Shown: positions 20,377 to 29,268, counted from the first letter of the stretch. The stretch: 64,000 nt of DNA from Microcella frigidaquae (GCF_014200395.1 NZ_JACHBS010000001.1:620001-684000), one strand, 5' to 3'. Notes: generated by a model not told the origin, from the sequence alone. Numbers and translations: made by a program.

Positions 20377-21827
20377 GGCGAATTCAACTGGTCGTCGCAA
20401 CACCTCGATCAGGAGGTGTTCGATGGTTCGTCGTCAGCAGGGCGCGGACAGGGCGGTTCGTCCGAAGCTCCGCTCGCCGGGGCATCCGAAGTTCCAGAAG
20501 CCGGTCGAGGCGGCGTTCTGGGTGCAGATCGCGAAAGGGCTGCTCGCGGAGGAAGCCGCGGGTGTTGTCGGCGTGGCGTCCGCGGTCGGCGCGAGATGGT
20601 TCCGACACGCTGGCGGCATGGCGCCGTTCGACATCACCCAGCAGCCGTCGGGCCGCTACCTCTCGTTCGCTGAGCGCGAGGAGATCGCGATTCTCAAGGA
20701 GAAGGGCAAGGGCGTTCGCGAGATCGCTCGCTCCATCGGCCGCGATGCCGGGACGATCTCTCGCGAGCTGCGGCGCAACGCGGCCACGCGGGGCGGGAAG
20801 CTGGAGTATCGGGCCTCGGTCGCGCAGTGGAAGGCGGACATGGCCGCGAAGCGACCCAAGGTTGCGAAGCTTGTCGCGAACCTGAGGCTGCGCGCGTATG
20901 TCGAGGATCGCCTGTCGGGGAAGATCACCCGCTCCGATGGCACGGTCGTCACCGGTCCCGAGCCGCCGCGGTTCACCGGGAGAGGCAAGCCGCATCGGAA
21001 GGACAGGGCCTGGTCCTGGGCTTGGAGTCCGGAGCAGATCTCGCACCGGTTGAGGATCGACTTCCCGGATGATGAGTCCATGCGCATCAGCCCAGAGGCG
21101 ATCTACCAGTCGCTCTACATCGAGGGCCGCGGCGCGCTCAAGCGCGAACTCGTCTGGAGCCTCCGTACGGGCAGGGCGCTGCGCGTCCCGAGGGAGCGGT
21201 CGCGGCGCAAGACCTGGGCGCACGTCACGTCGGAGACGCTCATCAGCGAACGGCCAGCGGAAGCCGACGACCGCGCTGTTCCAGGCCATTGGGAGGGCGA
21301 TCTGCTGATCGGGTTGGAGCGCTCCGCGGTCGGCACGGTCGTCGAGCGCAAGACCCGTTACACGCTGCTCGTCCACCTCCCGCGAGAAGAGGGTTATCGG
21401 CACAAGGAAACGCCGAAGAACGGGCCGGCGTTGGCTGGCTACGGCGCAGTCACGATGAAGAACGCTCTCGCGAACACGATGTCGGCGCTGCCGGCGCAGC
21501 TGACACGTTCGTTGACCTGGGATCGCGGCAAGGAGATGTCTGCTCACGCGCAGTTCCGCGTCGAGACGGGCATCCCAGTGTTCTTCGCCGATCCGCAGTC
21601 GCCCTGGCAGCGCGGCACGAACGAGAACACGAATGGCCTGCTGCGTCAGTACTTCCCGAAGGGCACCGACCTGTCCCGATGGAGCGCCGAAGACATCGAA
21701 GCCGTCGCATTCGCGCTGAACACGCGCCCTCGCAAGTCGCTCGGGTGGATGACCCCCGCGGAGGCCTTCAACGAGCAGCTACTGTTGCTCCAACAGGCCG
21801 GTGTTGCATCGACTGGTTGAGCCCGGT
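20377..21827 (+). mobile_element. IS30-family element
   Basis: 1451 bp. The ends show imperfect inverted repeats: TTCAACTGGTCGTCGCAACA at the left and CTCAACCAGTCGATGCAACA reading inward from the right. A 3-bp CAA duplication flanks it (20374-20376, 21828-21830), as expected for IS30. Confidence 0.88.
20423..21820 (+). CDS. IS30-family transposase
   Basis: 465 residues. ATG 20423 follows AGGAGG at 20411-20416. The IS30 HTH is SFAEREEIAILKEKGKGVREIARSIGRDAGTISRELRRNA; the DDE core has PGHWEGDLLIG, TWDRGKEM and NENTNGLLRQYFPKGTD. The stop falls 7 bp inside the right end. It appears intact, so this is probably the youngest functional element in the nest together with IS110. Confidence 0.92.
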   Translation: MVRRQQGADRAVRPKLRSPGHPKFQKPVEAAFWVQIAKGLLAEEAAGVVGVASAVGARWFRHAGGMAPFDITQQPSGRYLSFAEREEIAILKEKGKGVREIARSIGRDAGTISRELRRNAATRGGKLEYRASVAQWKADMAAKRPKVAKLVANLRLRAYVEDRLSGKITRSDGTVVTGPEPPRFTGRGKPHRKDRAWSWAWSPEQISHRLRIDFPDDESMRISPEAIYQSLYIEGRGALKRELVWSLRTGRALRVPRERSRRKTWAHVTSETLISERPAEADDRAVPGHWEGDLLIGLERSAVGTVVERKTRYTLLVHLPREEGYRHKETPKNGPALAGYGAVTMKNALANTMSALPAQLTRSLTWDRGKEMSAHAQFRVETGIPVFFADPQSPWQRGTNENTNGLLRQYFPKGTDLSRWSAEDIEAVAFALNTRPRKSLGWMTPAEAFNEQLLLLQQAGVASTG

Positions 21828-22151
21828 CAATTTCGAAGCCGGAAAGTGCTGCGCACGTTGGAGCGTCATGGCCTGGTCGGATCGATGGGCCGCGTCGGTG
21901 CTGCCGGAGACAACGCCGCCATGGAGAGCTTCTTCGCGCTGCTGCAGAAGAACGTCCTGAACCGCCGCTCCTGGACCACCCGCATGGAGCTGAGAATCGC
22001 GATCGTGACCTGGATCGAGCGGAAGTATCACCGGCAACGCCGTCAGGCCGCGTTGGGCCGTTTGACCCCCATCGAGTTCGAGACCATGATGAGCACCAGC
22101 ACGGCCGTTGCCGCGTGACTAAACCTGTCACCTAAACGTGCATCAGTCCCA

Positions 22152-22205
22152 AGACCTCCGGTCTCGATGAGAGTTGTCAGATACCCACATCGTTCCGGAG
22201 GTCTT
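22152..22205 (-). promoter_or_regulatory. Hairpin in the IS481 leader that would sequester the transposase ribosome site
   Basis: AAGACCTCCGG (22152-22162) and CCGGAGGTCTT (22195-22205) are perfect complements. On the minus strand GGAGG just before the native GTG would pair with CCTCC upstream. Such hairpins in other IS leaders block translation of read-through transcripts. The IS3 insertion has separated this hairpin from the transposase start. Confidence 0.65.
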
Positions 22206-22279
22206 CGCTACTTCACACGTTCACAACGTCCCGGGTCGTTACAGCTGATATGTGACTGATTCCTGTCAAGTGGCAGGGG

Positions 22280-22317
22280 AAAGAGCGCCCGGAGTGATCA
22301 TGCTTCGGGCGCTCTTT
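22280..22317. terminator. Hairpin in the IS110 downstream end (copy 1)
   Basis: AAAGAGCGCCCG (22280-22291) pairs with CGGGCGCTCTTT (22306-22317). It lies past the transposase stop near the element edge, so it could terminate transcription in either direction. The same hairpin is in copy 2. Confidence 0.6.
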
Positions 22318-22547
22318 CGTGTGGTCGGCGCGGGCGGTGTGGGTGTCGTGCGTGTCGTGGGCGACGCGCGGTCAGACTGATATGCGCGGGTTGGTTACCG
22401 CAGGACGTGCTGTTCGGCTGGAGCGGTTCCGCTTGTCTAGGATCGAGCGTCGCCTGCCCTTCGGGCGGGCTGCTCATAGCTGTTCCGCGGGTCGCTCCTC
22501 GCGCTGCCGTCACCTGCCGTCTGAACCGACCGGTCAGGGGGCCCAGG

Positions 22548-23630
22548 TCAGTCGGGCATCACAGCCAGGGACCAGCACCAGCCGGCGAGCTCGCGGGCGA
22601 TGGCGACGTTCGCGATCGTGGGCCGCTTCTTGCGTGCGGTGAAGTGCTGCCATTTCTGATGCAGGCGCCGGTTGCCGTCGTCGCCGCGGGACACGGCGAG
22701 GCTGGGCGCGGCAGCCCACCGGGCCTGCATCACCGCTCCGGGCCGATAGGGTTTGCGGTGATGCCAGGCGGCCTCGACCAGCAGGCGGCGGGCGTGAGTG
22801 TTGCCGGTCTTGGTGATCGAGCCTTGCGAGCGTGACTGTCCGGAGGAGTGCTCTGAGGGCACCAGCCCGACGAACGCGCCGATGCTGGATCCGGTGAAGC
22901 GCTCCCAGTTGCCGATCTCGACCGCGAGGCCGAACCCGGTCAAGGTCGAGATCCCGCGCAAGCACCCCAGGCGTCGCACCACGGGCGCGTAGTTGCTGGT
23001 CGCGGCCATCTGCTCGATGATCGCGTCGAGTCGGTCTTTGCGGGCGCGCACCTGCTGCACTGCTTCGTAGTCGGCATCGAACGCGGCCTGCAGTCCGGGA
23101 TGGTCGAACCTTTGCCGGCGCAGCCAGGCATCATGCGCGCCGGTCCACGCCTGCTTGCCGTCATAGATGATCCCGTGGCGCAACAGCAGCTTCGAGAGCC
23201 GATGCCGTGCAGCCATCAGCTCACCCCGATTGTCCTCTCGTGCTCGCACCAGGTCGCGTGCGGTTTCCTGCTCGATCGTGGGCACGGCAACCGCGACGAT
23301 CTCTCCCAGTCGCAGCAGTCTTGCCAAATGCATCGCGTCCCTGGCGTCGGTCTTGACTCGCTCCCCGACCGGGCGCTGCAACTTCGACGGCGCCGCCACG
23401 AGGCACTCGATGCCTGCGGCGGTGAACAAGCGGGCCAGAGCGAACCCGGTCGGCCCGGCCTCATACGTCACCGCTGCCGGCTGCGGCAGGCTCCGCACCC
23501 ACTCCAGCACTGCCGCGGGGTCGTAGCCGAAACGGTGACGGATCACTTCCCCAGTGTCCTCGTCGATCGCGCATCCCACGACGCTGCGGGCGTGCACGTC
23601 CAGACCGACGCTCGTACGCTGGATTCTCAA
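22548..23630 (-). CDS. IS110-family transposase (DEDD/serine recombinase type), copy 1
   Basis: 360 residues from a TTG start. The N-terminal RuvC-like DEDD domain has VGLDVHARSVVGCAID, TYEAGPTGFAL and VKTDARDAMHLARLL; the C-terminal domain has LRGISTLTGFGLAVEIGNWERF, FVGLVPSEHSSGQSRSQGSITKTGNTHARRLLVEAAW with the Ser/Gly-rich catalytic region. IS110 enzymes act with an element-encoded bridge RNA that pairs with target and donor. Intact. Confidence 0.93.
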   Translation of the reverse strand: MRIQRTSVGLDVHARSVVGCAIDEDTGEVIRHRFGYDPAAVLEWVRSLPQPAAVTYEAGPTGFALARLFTAAGIECLVAAPSKLQRPVGERVKTDARDAMHLARLLRLGEIVAVAVPTIEQETARDLVRAREDNRGELMAARHRLSKLLLRHGIIYDGKQAWTGAHDAWLRRQRFDHPGLQAAFDADYEAVQQVRARKDRLDAIIEQMAATSNYAPVVRRLGCLRGISTLTGFGLAVEIGNWERFTGSSIGAFVGLVPSEHSSGQSRSQGSITKTGNTHARRLLVEAAWHHRKPYRPGAVMQARWAAAPSLAVSRGDDGNRRLHQKWQHFTARKKRPTIANVAIARELAGWCWSLAVMPD

Positions 23631-23632
23631 CT

Positions 23633-23720
23633 GGGGCCTCCATTCGCCTGGTGGACAGGCCAGCCCTCAACGGCTGGCAACCCACGAATACGCGAATCGA
23701 GGCCCCAGCCTCAAGAACCA
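23633..23720 (-). ncRNA. Structured 5' noncoding end of IS110, candidate bridge-RNA region
   Basis: A long imperfect stem is formed by CTGGGGCCTC (23630s) and GAGGCCCCAG (23700s), enclosing smaller hairpins such as CCAGCC/GGCTGG. The loop region at 23653-23667 contains GGACAG and GCCCT, which match or complement the two halves of the target ACAGCTAGGGC. That IS110 elements carry a guide RNA is known; that it lies here is inference. Confidence 0.35.
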
Positions 23721-23739
23721 GACCGAAGACCCATATCGT

Positions 23740-24264
23740 CTAGGGCTCGGCGCGGTACCAGTGCCGCACGTGCTGGCGGTCGTGGCGGGCCTGCCAGAAC
23801 TCGACCTCGGTCGGGGTCAGCGCCCAGGCCGCCCAGTCGGGGTTGTGCGGCTCGGTCACCGCGGGGCGCGCGGCCCAGTCGGCCGCGGCGACGGCGCTCG
23901 GCAGCTCCTCGACCTCGCCGGTCACGCGCACCTGCCGGCCCAGCTCGGGCCAGTAGAAGGTCAGCGCCGCGCTGGGGTTCGCCGCGAGGTCGATGCCCTT
24001 GCGGGTCGAGCGCGCACCCGCGAACACCCAGGCGCCATCGACCAGGTCTTTCAGAATGAGCGTTCGCGCCGTGACATGCCCGGTCGGCCCGGCCGTGGAC
24101 AGTGTGCAGGCGTGCGGCTGCATGACCCCGTGCGCGAGCGCGTGGTCGAGCCACTGCAGGAAGAGCTCGTCGGCGCGGGCGGGGGCGGTGGTCGGATCGA
24201 ACTCCGGCAGCTCGGCGGCGAAGGCCGGCAGGGCACGGAGGCGGTCGCGCAGGCTCTCACTCAT
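23740..24264 (-). CDS. Pyridoxamine 5'-phosphate oxidase-family flavoprotein
   Basis: 174 residues. HVTARTLILKDLVDGAWVFAGARSTRKGIDLAANPSAALTFYWPELGRQVRVTGEVEEL is the FMN-binding core of PdxH-type enzymes. The usual C-terminal arginine/proline block (R-L-x-P) is absent: the protein ends HWYRAEP. It may be a short PdxH paralogue or another split-barrel FMN oxidase. The stop TAG lies in the CTAG that was the IS481 and IS110 target, so insertion left the coding frame intact. It was next to benE before the IS insertions. Confidence 0.75.
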   Translation of the reverse strand: MSESLRDRLRALPAFAAELPEFDPTTAPARADELFLQWLDHALAHGVMQPHACTLSTAGPTGHVTARTLILKDLVDGAWVFAGARSTRKGIDLAANPSAALTFYWPELGRQVRVTGEVEELPSAVAAADWAARPAVTEPHNPDWAAWALTPTEVEFWQARHDRQHVRHWYRAEP

Positions 24265-24375
24265 GCGCTCAGGGTAACCCCGGAGGGCTGGTGCGGCACC
24301 GAGATCACGCGAGCGGGAAGGCGCGCGTCGTCGCAGGTCGGCGGGCGCTGGGCCGTGGCCGCTAGCCGGTGATCG

Positions 24376-25656
24376 CTAGGCCGACTTCTCGCGGCGCGCG
24401 GCGACGCGGCGCGGCACGATCGTCGGGGCCGCGTTCTCGATGACCGCCTCACGCGTCACCACGATGCGCTCGACATCGTCGTGCGAGGGCACCTCGAACA
24501 TGATCGGCCCGAGCACCTCCTCGAGGATCGCGCGCAGCCCGCGCGCCCCGGTCTGGCGCAGCACGGCCAGGTCGGCGATCGCCTCGAGAGCATCCGGCTC
24601 GAAGTCGAGCTCGACCCCGTCGAGCTCGAACATGCGCTGGTACTGCCGCACGAGGGCGTTGCGCGGGGTGGTGAGGATGTCGATGAGGGCGGTGCGGTCG
24701 AGCGGCGAGACCGTCGTGACCACGGGGAGGCGCCCGATGAACTCGGGGATGAGGCCGAACTTGTGGAGGTCCTCCGGCAGCACCTCGCTGAAGATGTCCT
24801 TCTCGAGCGCCTTGTCGTGCAGCGGGGCGCCGAAGCCGATGCCGCGCTTGCCCGCACGCTGGCTGATGATGTCCTCCAGCCCGGCGAACGCCCCGGCGAC
24901 GATGAACAGCACGTTCGTCGTGTCGATCTGGATGAACTCCTGGTGCGGGTGCTTGCGGCCGCCCTGCGGCGGAACGCTCGCGACCGTGCCCTCGAGGATC
25001 TTCAGCAGGGCCTGCTGCACGCCCTCGCCCGAGACATCCCGGGTGATCGACGGGTTCTCGGCCTTGCGGGCGATCTTGTCGACCTCGTCGATGTAGATGA
25101 TGCCGGTCTCGGCCCGCTTGACGTCGTAGTCGGCGGCCTGGATCAGCTTGAGGAGGATGTTCTCGACGTCCTCACCGACGTAGCCGGCCTCGGTGAGCGC
25201 CGTGGCATCGGCGACCGCGAACGGCACGTTGAGTCGCTTCGCGAGCGTCTGGGCGAGGTAGGTCTTGCCGCAGCCGGTCGGGCCGATCAGCAGGATGTTG
25301 CTCTTCGCGATCTCGACGTCGTCGGCGAGCTGGTCGGCCGCGGTGAGAGTCTGGCGAGCGCGGATGCGCTTGTAGTGGTTGTAGACGGCCACCGACAGCG
25401 ACTTCTTCGCCGCCTCCTGGCCGATGACGTACTCCTCGAGGAAGGCGTAGATCTCCTTCGGCTTGGGCAGCTCGAACTCGCCCGCCGTCGTCTCGTTCGA
25501 CTCGGCGAGACGCTCCTCGATGATCTCGTTGCAGAGCTCGACGCACTCGTCGCAGATGTACACGCCGGGGCCGGCGATGAGCTGCTGCACCTGCTTCTGG
25601 CTCTTCCCGCAGAACGAGCACTTGAGCAGGTCGGCACTCTCTCCGATGCGAGCCAT
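24376..25656 (-). CDS. clpX: ATP-dependent Clp protease ATP-binding subunit ClpX
   Basis: 426 residues from ATG 25656 ([17 protein letters not shown]). The N-terminal zinc domain has CSFC and CDECVELC; the AAA+ domain has Walker A GPTGCGKT, Walker [10 protein letters not shown], and the ClpP-contacting IGF loop as KRGIGFGAP. ClpX unfolds tagged substrates and feeds them to ClpP1P2, encoded at 27960-29238. An earlier in-frame ATG at 25671 adds five unconserved residues; GTGAGG before 25656 supports the shorter start. Confidence 0.96.
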   Translation of the reverse strand: MARIGESADLLKCSFCGKSQKQVQQLIAGPGVYICDECVELCNEIIEERLAESNETTAGEFELPKPKEIYAFLEEYVIGQEAAKKSLSVAVYNHYKRIRARQTLTAADQLADDVEIAKSNILLIGPTGCGKTYLAQTLAKRLNVPFAVADATALTEAGYVGEDVENILLKLIQAADYDVKRAETGIIYIDEVDKIARKAENPSITRDVSGEGVQQALLKILEGTVASVPPQGGRKHPHQEFIQIDTTNVLFIVAGAFAGLEDIISQRAGKRGIGFGAPLHDKALEKDIFSEVLPEDLHKFGLIPEFIGRLPVVTTVSPLDRTALIDILTTPRNALVRQYQRMFELDGVELDFEPDALEAIADLAVLRQTGARGLRAILEEVLGPIMFEVPSHDDVERIVVTREAVIENAAPTIVPRRVAARREKSA

Positions 25657-25849
25657 GGCCTCACCCCTCACGTCGTGAGCGGATGCGCAGTGACCCGCCC
25701 TGGCACGAGCCTAACGCGCGGCGACGACGTTCGCGGCGCACCGGGCCCCGCGCGAGTGTCGCCCGGTATCCCTCCCGACCCATCCGGGGCCCCGCGCGCT
25801 CCGAACACGGAGCAGGTACCCAGCACGGGACCCTAGGCTGAGAGGCATC

Positions 25850-26476
25850 ATGACCGCTGACCCGCGACTCATCGCGCGGCGCCACCGCATCGGGGCGTCG
25901 CTGCTGGTGAGCATCGTCGCCACGGTCGTCGCCGCCGCCGTGCACGCCGCCGCGGGTGGGGGCATCCCCTCCGTTCCGGCCCTCGCCGTCGCTCTGCTGC
26001 TCTCGCTCGGGCTCGGCATGCTCGCGGTCGGGCGGCGCCTGACCCGCGGGCGCACCGCGGTCGGGGTGCTCGTCGACCAGGTGGTGTTCCACAGCGTCTT
26101 CGCGTTCTTCGGCACCGCATCCGTCGCCGCATCAGCTGCCAGCGCACCGCTCGTCGGTGCCGGCCACAGCCATGGCGCCCCGCTGCCCGCGCTCGCCGCC
26201 GAGCCGATCGCCGGCGCCCCCGAGTCGGTCATGGCCGTCAGCCACCTCGTGGCCGCCGTTCTCGCCTACGGGATGCTCCGCTCGGGCGTGCGCGCCGTCG
26301 AGACCGTTCTGCGGGCTCTGGGTCGTGCCGTCGCGCGCGCCCTCGACGTTCCCGTCGCCCTCGCTCCCCTTCCGCGGCCCCGGGTGCTCGCCCGCGCCGC
26401 GGGGGCGATCACCCTTCTGCGCCGTCAGCTGCGCCTGCCGGAGGGTCGGGGCCCGCCGCTGCTCGCGGTCGTCTAG
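25850..26476 (+). CDS. Hydrophobic membrane protein upstream of copper genes
   Basis: 208 residues with four likely membrane helices (residues about 17-38, 44-62, 75-100 and 120-140). A GHSHG motif lies in a loop, which could bind copper. It is immediately upstream of ycnI and copC on the same strand (94 bp gap), so a role in copper handling is plausible by context only. The family is not recognised. A TAGGCT -10 box precedes the ATG by 10 nt. Confidence 0.7.
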   Translation: MTADPRLIARRHRIGASLLVSIVATVVAAAVHAAAGGGIPSVPALAVALLLSLGLGMLAVGRRLTRGRTAVGVLVDQVVFHSVFAFFGTASVAASAASAPLVGAGHSHGAPLPALAAEPIAGAPESVMAVSHLVAAVLAYGMLRSGVRAVETVLRALGRAVARALDVPVALAPLPRPRVLARAAGAITLLRRQLRLPEGRGPPLLAVV

Positions 26477-26570
26477 ACCCGCCTCCGGCATCCCTTTCTC
26501 TTTCGCGTCCTCGGTCGCGCTCCCTCTCGAGCCGACCGCTGTCGACGCACTCCTACCGAAGGACATCATC

Positions 26571-27239
26571 ATGCGCACCACTGCTTCTCTCGCCATCGCC
26601 GCCGTTGCCGGCACCGCCCTCGCCCTCTCGGCCCCGCTCGCCGCGCAGGCGCACGTCAGCGCTAGCGCCAGCAGCACGGCGGCCGGCTCGTACACCGTGC
26701 TCACCGTCTCGGTGCCGCACGGCTGCGAGGGCTCGCCCACGCAGGTCGTCACGATCGACCTGCCCGAGTCGGTACCGAGCGTGACGCCGACCGTGAACCC
26801 CTCATGGTCGGTCGAGACCGTCGCCGAGGGCGACACCATGACCCAGGTGGTCTACACCTCCCTGACCGGCGGGCTCGCCGACGGACTCCGCGACACCTTC
26901 GAGCTGTCGTTCCGCCTGCCCGAGGGCGCGCCCGGCGACCGCGTCGAGTTTCCGGTGACCCAGACCTGCACCGAGGGCACCGCCGAGTGGGTGGGCGAGG
27001 ATGTGCCGCTCGTCGTCCTGACCGAGGCGGTCGCCGACGGCCACGGCCACGGCGGCGACGACGAAACGGATGCCCACGGCGGCGACGAGGCCAGCGCCAG
27101 CGGTGACAGCGCCGGCGGCACCGGCAGCGCCGCGCAGGTCGACCTGGTCGCCCGCGTGCTCGGCATCGTCGGCCTGATCGTCGGCGCGGTCGGCATCGCC
27201 CTCGCCGTGCTCGCCCGCCGTCCGGCCGCACAGGCCTAG
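26571..27239 (+). CDS. YcnI-family (DUF1775) copper-binding protein
   Basis: 222 residues. The signal peptide ends AQA, so mature protein begins at His28 (HVSAS); an N-terminal His is the copper ligand in characterised YcnI domains, together with the Trp in NPSWSVE. A His/Asp-rich linker (HGHGGDDETDAHGGDE, about 163-178) and one C-terminal membrane helix (about 195-215) follow, so the protein is exported and membrane-anchored. The gene is 32 bp from copC and probably in one operon. ATG 26571 is the start giving a signal peptide. Confidence 0.9.
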   Translation: MRTTASLAIAAVAGTALALSAPLAAQAHVSASASSTAAGSYTVLTVSVPHGCEGSPTQVVTIDLPESVPSVTPTVNPSWSVETVAEGDTMTQVVYTSLTGGLADGLRDTFELSFRLPEGAPGDRVEFPVTQTCTEGTAEWVGEDVPLVVLTEAVADGHGHGGDDETDAHGGDEASASGDSAGGTGSAAQVDLVARVLGIVGLIVGAVGIALAVLARRPAAQA

Positions 27240-27271
27240 CGCGGCGCGAATCGACCGAGAGGATCGCCACC

Positions 27272-27874
27272 ATGCAGCGACAGCGCGCACTGGCCGCGCT
27301 CGGCACCGTCGCGGTCGCCCTGGGCCTCGTGCTCGGGGCGGCCTCGCCGGCCGCGGCCCACAACTACGTCGTCTCGTCGACGCCCGAGGACGGGGCGACG
27401 ATCACCGCCGCACCCGAGACCTTCACGGTGACGACCAACGACGTGCTGCTCGACCTCAGCGGCGACGGGGCTGGCTTCGGCATGGTCATCACCGATGCCG
27501 CGGGCCTGCACTACGGCGACGGCTGCGTCACGATCGACGGGCGCTCGCTGTCGACGGTCGCGTCGCTGGGTGCCGCCGGCGACTACACGCTCGCCTTCCA
27601 GCTCATCTCGGCCGACGGGCACACACTCTCCGAGAGCATCAGCTTCCGCTACGAGCCGGCCGCCGGCACTCCCGCAGCGGAGGGCTCGGCGACCGTGCCC
27701 TCCTGCGGGGGCACCGCGGTCGGCACCGAGGGCGAGCCCTCGGCCGCGCCGGCAGGAGGCGGCATCGCCGAGGCCGACGTGATCCTGATCATCGTCGCCG
27801 TGATCGGCGTGCTGGTCGGAGCGGGCGTCGTCACGGCGGTGGCGCTGAGCGGGCGGCGCGGCCGCGCGGCGTAG
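27272..27874 (+). CDS. copC: CopC-domain copper resistance protein
   Basis: 200 residues. Signal peptide to Ala29; mature protein begins His30 (HNYVVSSTPEDG), the conserved N-terminal Cu(II) ligand of CopC. The other ligands are visible as Asp115 and His117 in ISADGHTLS. A second half with two Cys (GDGCVT, PSCGG) and a C-terminal membrane helix (about 168-190) anchor the domain outside. It likely passes copper to or from the neighbouring YcnI protein. A strong terminator follows. Confidence 0.9.
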   Translation: MQRQRALAALGTVAVALGLVLGAASPAAAHNYVVSSTPEDGATITAAPETFTVTTNDVLLDLSGDGAGFGMVITDAAGLHYGDGCVTIDGRSLSTVASLGAAGDYTLAFQLISADGHTLSESISFRYEPAAGTPAAEGSATVPSCGGTAVGTEGEPSAAPAGGGIAEADVILIIVAVIGVLVGAGVVTAVALSGRRGRAA

Positions 27875-27887
27875 CTCGCGCCGCGGA

Positions 27888-27945
27888 CGAACGAGGGCCC
27901 CGCATCCCGCCGATGAGGCGGCGGATGCGGGGCCCTCGTCGTTCG
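27888..27945. terminator. Terminator hairpin between copC and clpP2
   Basis: CGAACGAGGGCCCCGCATCC pairs with its near-complement ending CGTTCG. It serves the convergent copC and clpP genes. Confidence 0.8.
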
Positions 27946-27959
27946 ACGCGCAGGCCGCG

Positions 27960-28622
27960 CTAGCTGGTCAGCGCCGGCTGCACCGTCTTGCGGCTCGTCA
28001 GCACCTGGTCGATGAGGCCGTACTCGAGGGCCTCCTCCGCGATGAGGATCTTGTCGCGGTCGATGTCCTTGTTGACCTGCTCGACGGTGCGGTTCGAGTG
28101 CTTCGCGAGGGTGACCTCGAGCCACTCGCGCAGGCGGGCGATCTCCTTGGCCTGGATCTCGATGTCGCTCGCCTGGCCGCGGCCCGCATCGCCGGTCGCC
28201 GGCTGGTGGATGAGCACGCGCGCGTTCGGCAGCGCCAGGCGCTTGCCCGGGGTGCCGGCGGCGAGCAGCACGGCCGCGGCCGAGGCAGCCTGACCGAGCA
28301 CCACCGTCTGGATCTGCGGGCGGATGTACTGCATCGTGTCGTAGATCGCCGTCATGGCCGTGAACGAGCCGCCGGGGCTGTTGATGTACATGACGATGTC
28401 GCGGTCAGGATCCTGGCTCTCGAGCACGAGCAGCTGGGCCATCACGTCGTCGGCGGAGGCGTCATCCACCTGCACGCCGAGGAAGATGATGCGGTCCTCG
28501 AAGAGCTTCGCGTACGGGTCCTGCCGCTTGTAGCCGTAAGCCGTGCGCTCCTCGAAGCTGGGCAGGATGTACCGGCTGCTGGGCAGCATCGGGTTCGCGG
28601 CGCCGTAGGTCGGGAATTCCAT
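27960..28622 (-). CDS. clpP2: ATP-dependent Clp protease proteolytic subunit ClpP2
   Basis: 220 residues. Catalytic Ser114 in GQAASAAA, His139 in ARVLIHQP and Asp in VNKDIDRD. A longer N-terminus ([23 protein letters not shown]) is typical of the second actinobacterial ClpP. It is 28 bp downstream of clpP1 in the same operon. ClpP1 and ClpP2 form a mixed tetradecamer in this phylum. Confidence 0.93.
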   Translation of the reverse strand: MEFPTYGAANPMLPSSRYILPSFEERTAYGYKRQDPYAKLFEDRIIFLGVQVDDASADDVMAQLLVLESQDPDRDIVMYINSPGGSFTAMTAIYDTMQYIRPQIQTVVLGQAASAAAVLLAAGTPGKRLALPNARVLIHQPATGDAGRGQASDIEIQAKEIARLREWLEVTLAKHSNRTVEQVNKDIDRDKILIAEEALEYGLIDQVLTSRKTVQPALTS

Positions 28623-28650
28623 GGTTCTCGCTTCTCTCGTCTCGGCCGGC

Positions 28651-29238
28651 TCAGTGCTTCTCGGTGCCGCCGCCGCCGACGATGTCGGAGGCCGAGGCGC
28701 GGATGTGGTCGACGAAGCCGTACTCGAGGGCCTCCTCGGCGGTGAACCAGCGGTCGCGGTCACCATCGGCATTGACCTGCTCGACGGTCTTGCCGGTGGC
28801 CGCCGCGGTGATCGCCGCGAGGCGGTGCTTCATGTCGGTGATGAGCTGCGCCTGGGTCTGGATGTCGCTCGCGGTACCGCCGAAGCCGCCGTGCGGCTGG
28901 TGCAGCAGCACGCGCGCATTCGGCGTGATGTACCGCTTGCCCTTGGTGCCCGCGGTCAGCAGCAGCTGCCCCATCGACGCGGCCATGCCGATGCCGACCG
29001 TGACGATGTCGTTCGGCACGAACTGCATCGTGTCGTAGATCGCCATGCCGGCCGTGATCGAGCCGCCGGGCGAGTTGATGTAGAGGTAGATGTCCTTCTC
29101 GGGGTCCTCCGCCGCGAGCAGCAGCAGCTTCGCCGCGATCTCGTTCGCGTTCTCGTCGCGAACCTCCGACCCGAGCCAGATGATGCGGTCTTTCAGCAGT
29201 CGGTCGAAAACACTGTTCGGCATTGCCGGTTCAGCCAT
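28651..29238 (-). CDS. clpP1: ATP-dependent Clp protease proteolytic subunit ClpP1
   Basis: 195 residues. Catalytic Ser88 in GMAASMGQ, His113 in [11 protein letters not shown] and Asp157 in [11 protein letters not shown]. First gene of the clpP1P2 operon. ATG 29238 follows a GGAG site. A palindrome overlapping the -35 (see 29269-29307) suggests regulation by an activator such as ClgR, which controls clpP in other actinobacteria. Confidence 0.94.
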   Translation of the reverse strand: MAEPAMPNSVFDRLLKDRIIWLGSEVRDENANEIAAKLLLLAAEDPEKDIYLYINSPGGSITAGMAIYDTMQFVPNDIVTVGIGMAASMGQLLLTAGTKGKRYITPNARVLLHQPHGGFGGTASDIQTQAQLITDMKHRLAAITAAATGKTVEQVNADGDRDRWFTAEEALEYGFVDHIRASASDIVGGGGTEKH

Positions 29239-29268
29239 GGAAGGAGCTCCTGTTCGTCTCGTAGCTCG

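Larger units (their letters stand above)
19786..22118 (+). pseudogene. IS3-family transposase OrfB, disrupted by IS30
   Basis: The 5' part (19786-20376) encodes KRFYPLVSELAVDGIPVAVSCRV through the first DDE aspartates (LWLSDITEH and VVHSDRGSQ). The 3' part (21831-22118) resumes exactly with FRSRKVLRTLERHGLVGSMGRVG and contains the Glu region NAAMESFFALLQKNVLN. IS30 sits between Gln and Phe of the conserved GSQFRS motif. Removing 20377-21827 and one CAA repeat restores the frame. The element is therefore not mobile on its own. Confidence 0.9.
19428..22151 (+). mobile_element. IS3-family element, interrupted by IS30
   Basis: Inverted repeats GGGACTGATGCACGGATAGG at the left and GGGACTGATGCACGTTTAGG reading inward from the right. 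A 3-bp AAG flanks both sides (19426-19428 and 22152-22154), though the exact edge is uncertain by one base. It is inserted between the ribosome site and start codon of the IS481 transposase. Length without IS30 is about 1.27 kb. Confidence 0.88.
18431..22243. mobile_element. IS481-family element, about 1.1 kb natively, split by an IS3 element
   Basis: Terminal inverted repeats: TGTAACGACCCGTGAGGTTG at the left and, reading inward from the right, TGTAACGACCCGGGACGTTG. Left flank GCTAGG (18425-18430) is matched on the right once IS110 is removed (GC at 22243-22246 joined to TAGG), giving a 6-bp NCTAGN duplication as known for IS481 relatives. The IS3 lies inside at 19428-22151. Confidence 0.9.
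22245..23739 (-). mobile_element. IS110-family element, copy 1
   Basis: 1495 bp, apparently identical to 60058-61552. There are no terminal inverted repeats. Both ends are bordered by CT (22245-22246 and 23740-23741), consistent with a dinucleotide crossover core. The uninterrupted target would be ACAG-CT-AGGGC, made from the last bases of IS481 (ACA) and its GCTAGG target duplication. Noncoding ends are about 300 bp (3' of the transposase) and 110 bp (5'). Confidence 0.9.

Noticed and set aside
22245..22547. The 300-bp downstream IS110 end as the sole bridge-RNA region
   Set aside because: It has a strong hairpin, but no sequence there was seen to match both halves of the 11-bp target; it remains possible for IS1111-like elements.
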